Part shown: piece by piece, positions 19,556 to 27,701 of the stretch
Layout of the letters: every line of letters starts with the position of its first letter
Position numbering within the stretch: position 1 is the stretch's first letter
Made by a program: the position numbers and the translations under genes
Source: Microbacterium oxydans
GTDB taxonomy: Bacteria > Actinomycetota > Actinomycetes > Actinomycetales > Microbacteriaceae
Direction of reading: 5' to 3'
Assembly: GCF_000956525.1 (NCBI RefSeq)
Contig: NZ_JYIW01000026.1
Span: 248,001 to 312,000, forward strand
Length of the DNA: 64,000 bases
Notes under the pieces: generated by a model
Database searches by the model: none
What the model was told of the DNA's origin: nothing
What the model saw: the letters and a program-made list of their open reading frames with translations, nothing else

Positions 19556-20266
19556 ATGAGTGCTCAGCGCGTCGTCCTCGTCACCGGCGGCAACCGCGGC
19601 ATCGGCCGTGCGATCGCGGAGCGCTTCGTGCGCGACGGGTATCGCGTCGCGGTCACCGCGCGCAGCGGCGAAGGTCCGGAGGGCACGCTGACGGTCCGCG
19701 CGGACGTGACGGATGCAGCAGCCCTCGACGCCGCGTTCACCGAGGTGGAACAGCAGCTCGGCCCGGTCGAGATCGTCGTGGCGAACGCCGGCATCACGAA
19801 GGACACGCTCCTCCTGCGCATGAGCGAGGACGATTTCGACAGCGTCGTGGCGACCAATCTCGGAGGCACCTTCCGGGTCGTCAAGCGAGCCTCGAAGGGC
19901 ATGCTGCGCGCCCGTTTCGGCCGCGTCATCCTGATCTCGAGCGTCGTCGGTCTCTACGGGTCGGCCGGACAGGTCAACTACTCGGCATCCAAGAGCGCCC
20001 TCGTCGGCTTCGCCCGCTCGCTGACCCGCGAGCTCGGCGGACGCGGCATCACCGCGAACGTCGTGGCGCCCGGCTTCATCGAGACCGACATGACCGCCGA
20101 GCTGCCCGAGGAGACGCAGAAGCAGTACAAGGCGAACATCCCTGCAGGACGCTTCGCGACGCCTGACGAGGTCGCTGGCGTCGTGACGTGGCTGGCTGGT
20201 GACGATGCCGGATACATCTCCGGCGCCGTGATCCCCGTCGACGGCGGCCTTGGGATGGGGCACTGA
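19556..20266 (+). CDS. fabG: 3-oxoacyl-ACP reductase, FabG-type SDR
   Basis: This 236-residue short-chain dehydrogenase has the nucleotide-binding TGGNRGIG (residues 10-17), NAG near 81, catalytic Ser in ISSVVG and YSASK (Y and K) and the C-terminal VIPVDGGLGMGH. The NRG at the glycine motif and the tail match actinobacterial FabG/MabA-type 3-oxoacyl-ACP reductases that use NADPH in fatty acid elongation. AGGAG at 19543-19547 precedes ATG 19556 by 8 bases. It stands alone, away from the fabD-fabF cluster at 33.8-37.4 kb. It is convergent with the hydrolase at 20290. Confidence 0.88.
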   Translation: MSAQRVVLVTGGNRGIGRAIAERFVRDGYRVAVTARSGEGPEGTLTVRADVTDAAALDAAFTEVEQQLGPVEIVVANAGITKDTLLLRMSEDDFDSVVATNLGGTFRVVKRASKGMLRARFGRVILISSVVGLYGSAGQVNYSASKSALVGFARSLTRELGGRGITANVVAPGFIETDMTAELPEETQKQYKANIPAGRFATPDEVAGVVTWLAGDDAGYISGAVIPVDGGLGMGH

Positions 20267-20289
20267 GGTCCTGACTCAGACCCCCTTCG

Positions 20290-20985
20290 TCAGCGCTCGA
20301 TCGCGGCGATGAGCAGTTCGGCCAACCGTGCAGGCACCGTGAACTGCGGCCAGTGCGCTGAGCCGATCCGCACGACCTCGGCATCTGTGATCGCCCGGTA
20401 CTCGGTCTCGTAGGACCCCCATTCCCCGATCATCCCGTCGAACTCCTGCTCGTCGAGCCCGCCCATCAGGAGCGTGACCGGCACGTCGTACCGCGCCCGA
20501 TCGGTGAGCTGGATCGGATCAGTCGGCACCCGAGCCGGCACGCTGTGCGTCAGCGGCAGGGTGCGAGCCCTGGTCTCCGCGTCGATGTCGTGCACGTCTT
20601 CCTCGGGGAAGAAGTCCCAGCCGGGGAAGGGGATGACGCCGTCGACGACCTCGAACTCGCTGATCCCCACCCCGGACGGCGGCGGCACGGTGTCGACGAA
20701 CACGACTCGCGCGACGCGATCCGGTCGGGCGTCCGCCACACCCCAGGCGACGTTGCCTCCGCCGCTGTGACCGACGACGACGGATCGGCCCGGCGCTGCG
20801 TCGACGGCCTGCACTGCGGCGTCCACCCAGTCCGCGATGCCGACCTCAGACGATGACGATGCGTCGGCTCCGACGCCTGGCATGGTCAGCGGGTGTACAC
20901 GGTGTCCGGCCTGCTCGAGTGCGGGGATCACGTCGTCCCAGCTGGACGCGTCGAGCCAGAGACCGGGGATGAGGATGATGTCCAT
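20290..20985 (-). CDS. Alpha/beta hydrolase
   Basis: This 231-residue protein opens with MDIILIPGLWLDASSWDDVI, the first strand and oxyanion loop of the fold. It has the nucleophile elbow GHSGGGN (Ser near residue 74) and a late His in GSAHWPQF. The size and motif place it among small esterase-like hydrolases (AB hydrolase family 6); the substrate is unknown. It is convergent with fabG and followed upstream by a kinase-like gene on the same strand, 50 bases away, so the two may be cotranscribed. Confidence 0.82.
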   Translation of the reverse strand: MDIILIPGLWLDASSWDDVIPALEQAGHRVHPLTMPGVGADASSSSEVGIADWVDAAVQAVDAAPGRSVVVGHSGGGNVAWGVADARPDRVARVVFVDTVPPPSGVGISEFEVVDGVIPFPGWDFFPEEDVHDIDAETRARTLPLTHSVPARVPTDPIQLTDRARYDVPVTLLMGGLDEQEFDGMIGEWGSYETEYRAITDAEVVRIGSAHWPQFTVPARLAELLIAAIER

Positions 20986-21035
20986 GTGCCGACGTTACCG
21001 TCGGCTGCCGACATTCTCGACGGGTCGCCGGCACC

Positions 21036-21788
21036 TCACAGCGTCGCGAGCGCGTGCGCCCAGATCGCCGCATGCTCATCCAGGTAGCGGGCGACACCTC
21101 GCCAGTGCGCACCGTGGAAGTCCGTGTACATCGATCCCCACGGCTCTCGCCCATCGCGGTGCGCAGTCTCGAGGAGGTCATGCATGGCCCAGGCGCGGCG
21201 CGAGAGCACATCCGCCAGCTCGGTCCGCAGTGCGGCATCCGCCTCGTACCCGCGGACGAACGCCTGCAGATCCTCCGCGGCACGGTCGGGGTCGGACGTC
21301 GCGTCGTTGAGCGTGAACGCCTGCGCCGAGTACGCGAGGTCCCAGACGCGGGTGCTCGCTGCCGCGCCGTCCCAGTCGATGAAGACCCAGCGTTCTCCGG
21401 TGAGCAGATTCCAGGGGGTGAGGTCGCCGTGGCAGACCAGGTCGGCTCCGGCGACGGGGATCAGCGCCGGCCCGAGCCCGAGTGCATCGGCGTCGAGACC
21501 TCGACTGGCGTCGTGGATGGCCCGAACCATCGCGCCGACGCGTGCGAACTGCAGCCCGGTCAGCGGAGCGTCGTGCATCGCGAGCGGTCCGACGACGAAC
21601 TCGGTCATCATCCGGCCCTGCGAGTCCTGCCCCAGAGGAGCGGGGAGATCGATCCCGCGTGCGCGGAGGATACGCATGTAGTCGAGTACGCCGGGGGAGT
21701 GCTCGGTCCAGGGCTTGCGCACCGTCTCGCCGACGCGGACCACGCCGGCGCTGGCGTTGCCACCGGACAGTGGAATCTCCTGCTGCAT
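21036..21788 (-). CDS. Aminoglycoside phosphotransferase (APH) family protein
   Basis: This 250-residue protein has the APH/choline-kinase fold: the catalytic loop CHGDLTPWNLL (Asp near residue 140) and the Mg-binding FIDWDGA. The N-terminal lobe has LSGGNASAGVVRVGETVRKP, a nucleotide-binding loop. Family members phosphorylate antibiotics, sugars or choline-like alcohols. Chromosomal copies like this one are usually not resistance genes, so the substrate is left open. It lies 50 bases upstream of the hydrolase on the same strand. Confidence 0.8.
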   Translation of the reverse strand: MQQEIPLSGGNASAGVVRVGETVRKPWTEHSPGVLDYMRILRARGIDLPAPLGQDSQGRMMTEFVVGPLAMHDAPLTGLQFARVGAMVRAIHDASRGLDADALGLGPALIPVAGADLVCHGDLTPWNLLTGERWVFIDWDGAAASTRVWDLAYSAQAFTLNDATSDPDRAAEDLQAFVRGYEADAALRTELADVLSRRAWAMHDLLETAHRDGREPWGSMYTDFHGAHWRGVARYLDEHAAIWAHALATL

Positions 21789-21850
21789 CCGATCAGCCTA
21801 CGCAGGACCCGTTCGGGGCCGTCCCGACCGATCTGTTCAGCGGCCGTCCG

Positions 21851-22486
21851 TCACGGGAGGAGCGGGATCACTTCGGAGAGATCCTGCGGCCCGATCACCA
21901 GGCTCGCGGCTGCGCGCACGGCAGGCTTCGCGTTGAACGCCAGACCGAGCCCGGCGGCCGCCATCATCTGCAGATCGTTGGCGCCGTCGCCGATCGCGAT
22001 CGTCGCGCCGGGACGCACTCCGAGCTCGTCTGCCCAGTCGCGCAGCGTCGAGGCCTTGGCAGCCGCATCGACGATCTCACCGTCGACCTCGCCGTTCAGC
22101 GCGCCGTCGACGAGCTGCAGGCGGTTGGCCCGCCAACGGTCGACGCCGAGTGCTGGCGCGATGTGGTCGAGGATCTCGTGGAACCCGCCGGAGACGACGC
22201 CGACGACGCCGCCGCGCTCGTGCACCGCCGCAGTCAGCTCGAGCACGCCGGGCGTCGGCTCGATGCGTGCTCGAACCCGCTCGAACGACTCGACGGGGAC
22301 CCCCCGCAGCGCCGCCACGCGTGAACGCAGGCTGGTGGCGAAATCGACCTCGCCGCGCATCGCAGCCTCGGTCGCGGCCTGCACCTCTTCGCGCCGCCCC
22401 GCCTCGTCGGCGAGCAGCTCGATCACCTCGTTGCGGATGAGCGTGGAGTCGGCATCGAGAACGACGAGGAAGCGCGCAGTGGTCAC
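21851..22486 (-). CDS. serB: Phosphoserine phosphatase SerB
   Basis: This 211-residue HAD phosphatase carries DADST (nucleophile Asp, residues 11-15), the Ser in VVSGGFHEI (motif II), and GDGANDLQMM (motif III/IV). These match SerB, which releases serine from phosphoserine in the last step of serine synthesis. It lacks the N-terminal ACT domains seen in mycobacterial SerB2, so it is the short form. The start is GTG 22486 (TTARFLVVLDADS follows), as nothing conserved lies upstream. It is on the minus strand, 47 bases after glgC. Confidence 0.88.
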   Translation of the reverse strand: MTTARFLVVLDADSTLIRNEVIELLADEAGRREEVQAATEAAMRGEVDFATSLRSRVAALRGVPVESFERVRARIEPTPGVLELTAAVHERGGVVGVVSGGFHEILDHIAPALGVDRWRANRLQLVDGALNGEVDGEIVDAAAKASTLRDWADELGVRPGATIAIGDGANDLQMMAAAGLGLAFNAKPAVRAAASLVIGPQDLSEVIPLLP

Positions 22487-22533
22487 CTGAACGAGCCTAG
22501 CGAGCGTGCCGCCGATAGGAGACCGCGTGACGC

Positions 22534-23775
22534 TCAGCGCTCGATGAAGACGCCCTTGCCGACGACCGTGATGCCCGACTCGGTGACCGTGAAGCCTCGA
22601 GCGAGGTCGCGCTCGCGGTCCACGCCGACCGTCGCACCGTCCGCCAGGACGACGTTCTTGTCGAGGATCGCTCGGTGCACTCTCGAGCCTGCGCCCACCT
22701 GCACGTGATCGAAGACCACGGAGTCGGTGATGGTCGATCCGCCGCCGGCCAGCGTCCACGGCCCGACGACGCTCCGCTCGAGATGCGTGCCCGAGAGCAC
22801 CGAGCCGAGCGAGACGATCGAGTCGATCGCGTTGCCGATGCGGCCGACCGAATCGCGGACGAACTTCGCGGGCGGCGAGTTCACCGCCTGCGAGTGGATC
22901 GGCCACTCCATGTTGTAGAGGTTGAAGATCGGCAGGGTCGAGATCAGGTCTCGATGCGCGTCGTAGAAGGAGTCGATCGTCCCCACGTCGCGCCAGTACG
23001 ACCTGTCGCGTGGCGAGGATCCGGGGACCTCGTTCTGCTTCATGTCGTAGTAGCCGGCTTCGCCGCGGTCGACGAAGTAGGGGACGATGTCGCCGCCCAT
23101 GTCGTGGCCGGATGTGGGGGATTCGCCGTCGGCCTCGACGGCGGCGATCAACGCATCAGCGTCGAAGATGTAGTTGCCCATCGAGGCGAGCACCTCGTGC
23201 GGGGAATCCTCCAGGCCGGCCGGGTCGCTCGGCTTCTCGAGGAACTGCTTGATGCGTCCCGTTCCGGCATCCGCATCGATCACGCCGAACTGCGAGGCGA
23301 GCGAGATCGGCTGGCGGATGCCGGCGACCGTGGCCTTCGCACCGGACGCGATGTGCGCGTCGAGCATCTGACGGAAGTCCATCCGGTAGACGTGGTCCGC
23401 TCCGATCACCACGACGATGTCGGGCTTCTCGTCATTGATGAGGTTCATGCTCTGCAGGATCGCGTCGGCGGATCCGGAGAACCATCGCTTGCCGAGTCGC
23501 TGCTGCGCGGGGACCGACGTGACGTAGGAGTCGAGCAGCGCCGACATGCGCCACGTCTGCGAGATGTGACGGTCGAGGCTGTGCGATTTGTACTGCGTGA
23601 GCACGACGACCTGGCGGAGCCCCGAATTGATGAGGTTCGAGATCGCGAAATCGATCAATCTGTACTGTCCGCCGAACGGAACTGCGGGTTTTGCGCGGTC
23701 TGCGGTGAGGGGCATGAGCCTCTTGCCCTCACCACCGGCGAGGATGATCCCGAAAACCTTCTTTGGAGCCGACAT
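22534..23775 (-). CDS. glgC: Glucose-1-phosphate adenylyltransferase GlgC
   Basis: This 413-residue enzyme makes ADP-glucose for glycogen and related alpha-glucans. The N-terminal nucleotidyltransferase shows [16 protein letters not shown] (residues 9-24) and [15 protein letters not shown], the pyrophosphorylase signature and substrate loop. GADHVYRMD and the later FLEKPSD and WRDVGTI are family marks, followed by a left-handed beta-helix C-terminal domain. It is divergent from the glycogen synthase gene with only 46 bases between the starts, which must hold both promoters. Confidence 0.96.
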   Translation of the reverse strand: MSAPKKVFGIILAGGEGKRLMPLTADRAKPAVPFGGQYRLIDFAISNLINSGLRQVVVLTQYKSHSLDRHISQTWRMSALLDSYVTSVPAQQRLGKRWFSGSADAILQSMNLINDEKPDIVVVIGADHVYRMDFRQMLDAHIASGAKATVAGIRQPISLASQFGVIDADAGTGRIKQFLEKPSDPAGLEDSPHEVLASMGNYIFDADALIAAVEADGESPTSGHDMGGDIVPYFVDRGEAGYYDMKQNEVPGSSPRDRSYWRDVGTIDSFYDAHRDLISTLPIFNLYNMEWPIHSQAVNSPPAKFVRDSVGRIGNAIDSIVSLGSVLSGTHLERSVVGPWTLAGGGSTITDSVVFDHVQVGAGSRVHRAILDKNVVLADGATVGVDRERDLARGFTVTESGITVVGKGVFIER

Positions 23776-23821
23776 GGCTCCACCATAGATGCCTTCTGGC
23801 TCGCTGTACTAGCGTTCAGAC

Positions 23822-25006
23822 ATGCGAGTTGAAATGATCACCAAGGAGTACCCGCCGGAGATCTACGGCGGCGCCGGTGTGCACGTCGCCGAGCTCGTCA
23901 CCGCCCTGCGGCAGAGCATCGACGTGCAGGTCAGAGCGTTCGGCGCAGCCCGCGACGAGGCCGGCACGTTCTCGTACCGCGCACCCGTCGAGCTCGCCTC
24001 CGCGAACGCCGCGCTGCAGACGCTCGGCACGGATCTCGAGATCGTCTCCGCGATCTCGGATGCCGACATCGTGCACAGTCACACCTGGTACGCCAACTTC
24101 GCCGGTCACCTGGCCTCGCAGCTCCACGGCATCCCCCATGTGCTGACCGCGCACAGCCTCGAGCCGCTGCGGCCGTGGAAGGCCGAGCAGTTGGGTGGCG
24201 GGTACGCGGTGTCCAGCGGCATCGAGAAGCTCGCGTACGAGAATGCCGCCGCGGTCATCGCGGTGAGCGCCGGGATGCGAGCCGACATCCTCCGCAGCTA
24301 CCCGCAGGTCGACCCCGAGCGCGTGCGCGTGATCCACAACGGCATCGACGTGGAGCGCTGGCGCCCGGTCGAGAACCCGGCCTTCCTCGAGTCCATCGGC
24401 ATGGACCCCGCACGGCCGTCGGTCGTCTTCGTCGGACGCATCACGCGGCAGAAGGGGCTGCCGTACCTGCTGCAGGCTGCGCGGCTGCTGCCGCCCGAAG
24501 TGCAGCTGGTGCTGTGCGCCGGCGCCCCCGACACCCCCGAGATCATGGCGGAGGTGCAGGAGGGCGTCCGTCTGCTCCAGCAGACCCGCGACGGGGTCAT
24601 CTGGATCGAGCGGATGCTGCCCCGCGACGAACTCTCCGCGATCCTCACCGCGGCCACCACCTTCGTCTGCCCCTCGGTGTACGAACCGCTCGGCATCGTG
24701 AACCTCGAGGCCATGGCGTGCGGCGCTGCGGTCGTGGGCACGGCGACCGGCGGCATCCCCGAGGTCGTGGCCGACGGCGTCACCGGACGACTCGTACCGA
24801 TCGACCAGGTGCAGGACGGCACCGGGACGCCGGTCGACCCTGAGCGCTACGTCGCCGATCTCGCCGCTGTTCTCACCGAGGTGGCGATGGACGCCGAACG
24901 GGCGAAGCAGTACGGTGCCGCCGGCCGGGAGCGGGCTCGGACCGACTTCAGCTGGGGCGCGATCGCCGACACGACCCGCGCGCTGTACGCGGAGCTCACC
25001 GCGTGA
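23822..25006 (+). CDS. glgA: Actinobacterial GT4 glycogen synthase (GlgA/GlgM type)
   Basis: This 394-residue GT4-family glycosyltransferase starts MRVEMITKEYPPEIYGGAG, the glycine-rich acceptor loop, and has HSHTWYANFAGH, VFVGRITRQKG and EPLGIVNLEAMACG, the donor-site E-x7-E motif. This is the short glycogen synthase of actinobacteria, whose Mycobacterium homologue GlgM makes maltose 1-phosphate from ADP-glucose. Which product it makes here cannot be told from sequence alone. Its position divergent from glgC supports a linked pathway. Confidence 0.9.
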   Translation: MRVEMITKEYPPEIYGGAGVHVAELVTALRQSIDVQVRAFGAARDEAGTFSYRAPVELASANAALQTLGTDLEIVSAISDADIVHSHTWYANFAGHLASQLHGIPHVLTAHSLEPLRPWKAEQLGGGYAVSSGIEKLAYENAAAVIAVSAGMRADILRSYPQVDPERVRVIHNGIDVERWRPVENPAFLESIGMDPARPSVVFVGRITRQKGLPYLLQAARLLPPEVQLVLCAGAPDTPEIMAEVQEGVRLLQQTRDGVIWIERMLPRDELSAILTAATTFVCPSVYEPLGIVNLEAMACGAAVVGTATGGIPEVVADGVTGRLVPIDQVQDGTGTPVDPERYVADLAAVLTEVAMDAERAKQYGAAGRERARTDFSWGAIADTTRALYAELTA

Positions 25007-25023
25007 GTCGATAGGCTTGGAGC

Positions 25024-25809
25024 ATGTCGAGCGCCCTGGAATTCACTGACGTCGTCGTGCGCCGCGAAGGGCGCAACATCATCGATCACGTGACCTGGCA
25101 GGTCGCGGACGATCAGCGCTGGGTGATCCTCGGACCGAACGGTGCGGGCAAGACCACGCTGCTGCAGCTCGCCGACACGCTCATGCACCCGACCTCCGGC
25201 ACGGTCACCGTGCTCGGCGAGACGCTCGGGCGCACCGACGTGTTCGAGGTGCGTCCGCGCATCGGCTTCGCGTCGTCGGCGATGGCCAAGCGCGTGCCGC
25301 GCGACGAGACCGTGCTGAACACGGTGCTCACCGCCGCGTACTCGGTGCTCGGCCGGTGGAACGAGACCTACGAGGCCATCGATGAGCGTCGCGCACTGCG
25401 TGTGCTCGGCGAGTGGAAACTCGATCACCTCGCGGAGCGTACGTTCGGCACGTTGAGCGACGGCGAGCAGAAGCGTGTGCAGATCGCTCGCGCCGTGATG
25501 ACGGACCCCGAGCTGCTGCTGCTCGACGAGCCGACGGCATCCCTCGATCTCGGTTCCCGCGAGGAGCTGCTCGCGCTGCTCGCCGGCTACGCATCGTCGC
25601 CGACCACGCCCGCGATGCTGATGGTCACGCACCACGTCGAGGAGATCCCCGTCGGTTTCACGCACGTCATGCTGATCCGTGAGGGCAAGGTGGTCGCGGC
25701 AGGACCGATCGAGCAGACGCTCACGGCGGACTCGCTCACGGAGGCGTTCGGCATGCCGATCGTGCTCAGCAGCGACGGCGGCCGCTACGCCGCACGCGCA
25801 GCCTCCTGA
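25024..25809 (+). CDS. Stand-alone ABC transporter ATP-binding protein
   Basis: This 261-residue ABC ATPase has Walker A GPNGAGKTT (about residues 38-46), Walker B LLLLDEPTASLD and the switch His in VTHHVEEI. The signature is LSDGEQKR, with Asp in place of the second residue of the SGGQ form. The segment ASSAMAKRVPRDETVLNTVLT replaces the usual Q-loop region. No permease or binding protein is encoded beside it, so the partner is elsewhere or it acts alone. It is 17 bases after the glycogen synthase gene and 110 bases before rpmE2. Confidence 0.85.
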   Translation: MSSALEFTDVVVRREGRNIIDHVTWQVADDQRWVILGPNGAGKTTLLQLADTLMHPTSGTVTVLGETLGRTDVFEVRPRIGFASSAMAKRVPRDETVLNTVLTAAYSVLGRWNETYEAIDERRALRVLGEWKLDHLAERTFGTLSDGEQKRVQIARAVMTDPELLLLDEPTASLDLGSREELLALLAGYASSPTTPAMLMVTHHVEEIPVGFTHVMLIREGKVVAAGPIEQTLTADSLTEAFGMPIVLSSDGGRYAARAAS

Positions 25810-25840
25810 GATTCGGTTCCTGAGGCTGTCGAAGGCCTGG

Positions 25841-25846
25841 TAGACT
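25841..25846 (+). promoter_or_regulatory. rpmE2 promoter -10
   Basis: TAGACT is a plausible -10; TTCCTG at 25817-25822 is a moderate -35 with an 18-base spacer. It would start a leader of about 70 bases. Confidence 0.4.
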
Positions 25847-25854
25847 CGACCCTT

Positions 25855-25901
25855 GGCGCTGTCTGCGCCACAGACTTCCCCGTCCCTGGCACAATCCAGG
25901 G
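25855..25901 (+). promoter_or_regulatory. Two hairpins in the rpmE2 leader
   Basis: GGCGC-TGTCT-GCGCC (25855-25869) and CCCTGG-CACAAT-CCAGGG (25884-25901) are perfect inverted repeats between the promoter and the start. Leaders of L31 genes are known to be autoregulatory in some bacteria, so an RNA control element is plausible here. Confidence 0.45.
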
Positions 25902-25919
25902 CAGCAACGAAGGAATCCC

Positions 25920-26177
25920 ATGAAGACTGACATTCACCCCGAGTACCGGGCCATCGTTTTCCGTGACCTCGGTTCGGGCGAGACGTTCCTCACCCGCTCC
26001 ACCGTCACGAGCGACAAGACCATCGAGCTGGACGGCATCGAGTACCCCGTCATCGATGTCGAGATCTCCTCTGCGTCGCACCCGTTCTACACGGGCAAGC
26101 AGCGCATCATGGACTCGGCCGGTCGCGTCGAGAAGTTCAACCAGCGCTTCAAGGGCTTCGGCGGCTCCTCCAACTGA
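25920..26177 (+). CDS. rpmE2: 50S ribosomal protein L31, type B
   Basis: This 85-residue protein is bL31 of the type B (C-minus) class. It begins [16 protein letters not shown] and lacks the CxxC pairs of zinc-binding L31. [20 protein letters not shown] is the strongly conserved core. Type B copies replace the zinc form when zinc is short in many bacteria. AAGGA lies 7 bases before ATG 25920. The gene is followed by a strong terminator hairpin, and has two hairpins in its leader. Confidence 0.96.
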   Translation: MKTDIHPEYRAIVFRDLGSGETFLTRSTVTSDKTIELDGIEYPVIDVEISSASHPFYTGKQRIMDSAGRVEKFNQRFKGFGGSSN

Positions 26178-26188
26178 GGTCCGTCCCC

Positions 26189-26226
26189 ACGAAGGCCGCG
26201 TACTCCACGGAGTGCGGGGCCTTCGT
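26189..26226 (+). terminator. Terminator after rpmE2
   Basis: ACGAAGGCC (26189-26197) pairs with GGCCTTCGT (26218-26226), with an inner ACTCC/GGAGT stem. It lies 12 bases after the rpmE2 stop. Confidence 0.8.
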
Positions 26227-26289
26227 CATGCTCGGGCTGAGCGAACGGCGTGCAGGTGGCGGCGCGCAGGTGGCGCATCCGGCCGCGTC

Positions 26290-26395
26290 ATCCAGGCAGA
26301 TGCGACCATCTGCGACACCTGCGATCCGGCAGGTGTCGCACGTGGCCGCCTGCTCGCCCGAGAGGCGGCCATTCGCGACACCTTCTGGCGTGCAT
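26290..26395. repeat. Structured intergenic element with two perfect hairpins
   Basis: TGCGACACCTGC-GATCCG-GCAGGTGTCGCA (12-bp stem) spans 26311-26340, followed at once by TGGCCGCCT (26343-26351) pairing with AGGCGGCCA (26363-26371). The word GCGAC recurs on either side of and inside the hairpins. It lies between convergent genes and may be a bidirectional terminator or a dispersed repeat. Confidence 0.65.
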
Positions 26396-26424
26396 CCGGG
26401 CCGGCTTGGGGGCTCAGAGATCGA

Positions 26425-27672
26425 TCAGCGGATGCGGCGGTGGTGCGCGAGGTCGATGAGCCGGCTCAGCACCGGACCCGACCGCAAGCCGTTGTGCTCG
26501 TGCTCGCTGGTCACCCAGAGCTGCACGCCCGGCAGCAGTGCTGCGGTCTCGAGCGAGTACTCCAGCGGTACGTACACGTCGTTCACGTACACCGCGGCAG
26601 CGCCGGTGGCACCGGATGCCGCGATCGCGTCCGCGTCATAGATCTGCGGCCACTCGAACTCGGCCAGCTCGCGAGCGACATCGCGCCACGGCTGGAACGC
26701 CGGCACCGTCTCGGTCCATTCGCTGCGGATGTGCTCACCGGTGAAGAGCGTGACGTCGTCGCGGAAGTCCGCAGGCTCGGTGCGCTCGGCCGACCAGCGA
26801 GTGGCGTGGCCGTCCGCATAGCTCGACTCGTGGAACGCGAAGTACAGCGGGTTGCGGCCGCCGTAGGGCATCGCGTGGGCGAGGTCGTGGCGGAAGGCGT
26901 TGGAGCGGGGGTCGCGCTCCAACAGCGACCACACGGTCTGCCAGCCGTCGTCCGTGCCGAGTGCCGAACCCATCGAGCGCAGTCGCGACGGGGAGACGAT
27001 CTCGCCGTCAGGCAGCACGATGTCGCCAGAGGCCGCCCGATCGACCAGGCGTCGCATCGCGTCCCGATGCTCGGGGAATCGGCGGTAGTACTTCTCGGAG
27101 GCAGTGCGCATCTTGTCGTAGCAGAGTGCGTAGACATCGTCGGGGTGGCGGCCGACCGCGCTCAGGCCACCGGTGATGAACACGTCGGTGAGCGAGGAGC
27201 TGTCGGTCGACAGATAGGCGAGCGTCGTGAAGCCGCCGAACGACTGTCCGAGCACGCTCCACCGATCGACTCCCAGGTGCTCGCGCATCGCCTCGCAGTC
27301 GCGCACGATCGCGTCGGCGCGCAGATGCGTGAGGTATTCGGCGACGACCGACGAGCCCTGACCAAGGTCGTCATCGCCGACCGGCGTCGAGCGCCCGGTG
27401 CCGCGCTGGTCGAGCAGCACGAGCCGGTAGTGGGCGAGCGCCTCGTCGAGCCAGCCGGGAGATGCAGGGCCGTGGAACGGCCGCGGCGCCTCGTGGCCAG
27501 GTCCGCCCTGCAGGAACACCAGGAAGGGGAGCGTCTCGCCGCCCTCGCGGGAGACCACCGAGGCGAAGATGTCCATCGTGCGGGTGTCGGCTGGATCACC
27601 CCAGACGAGGGGAACGGTGAGCGTGTGCTCTTCGACGGTCAGATCCAGCAGATGACGGACTACAGTGCTCAC
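26425..27672 (-). CDS. Alpha/beta hydrolase, S33 proline iminopeptidase-like
   Basis: This 415-residue protein shows FLQGGPGHEA (oxyanion region, residues 54-62), LLDQRGTGRS and the nucleophile GQSFGG (S144), a set typical of peptidase family S33 prolyl aminopeptidases. The cap region is long, as in the ~430-residue actinobacterial members, and HEHNGLRSG near the C-terminus supplies the His. It should remove N-terminal proline from peptides, but this is by family only. It follows the DUF262 gene on the same strand after 29 bases, so the two may be cotranscribed. Confidence 0.85.
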   Translation of the reverse strand: MSTVVRHLLDLTVEEHTLTVPLVWGDPADTRTMDIFASVVSREGGETLPFLVFLQGGPGHEAPRPFHGPASPGWLDEALAHYRLVLLDQRGTGRSTPVGDDDLGQGSSVVAEYLTHLRADAIVRDCEAMREHLGVDRWSVLGQSFGGFTTLAYLSTDSSSLTDVFITGGLSAVGRHPDDVYALCYDKMRTASEKYYRRFPEHRDAMRRLVDRAASGDIVLPDGEIVSPSRLRSMGSALGTDDGWQTVWSLLERDPRSNAFRHDLAHAMPYGGRNPLYFAFHESSYADGHATRWSAERTEPADFRDDVTLFTGEHIRSEWTETVPAFQPWRDVARELAEFEWPQIYDADAIAASGATGAAAVYVNDVYVPLEYSLETAALLPGVQLWVTSEHEHNGLRSGPVLSRLIDLAHHRRIR

Positions 27673-27701
27673 CTGTCGAGCCTAACGCGGGCGAACCGCT
27701 G

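Noticed and set aside
21036..21788. Aminoglycoside resistance gene
   Set aside because: The APH fold is shared with many metabolic kinases, and there is no mobile context.
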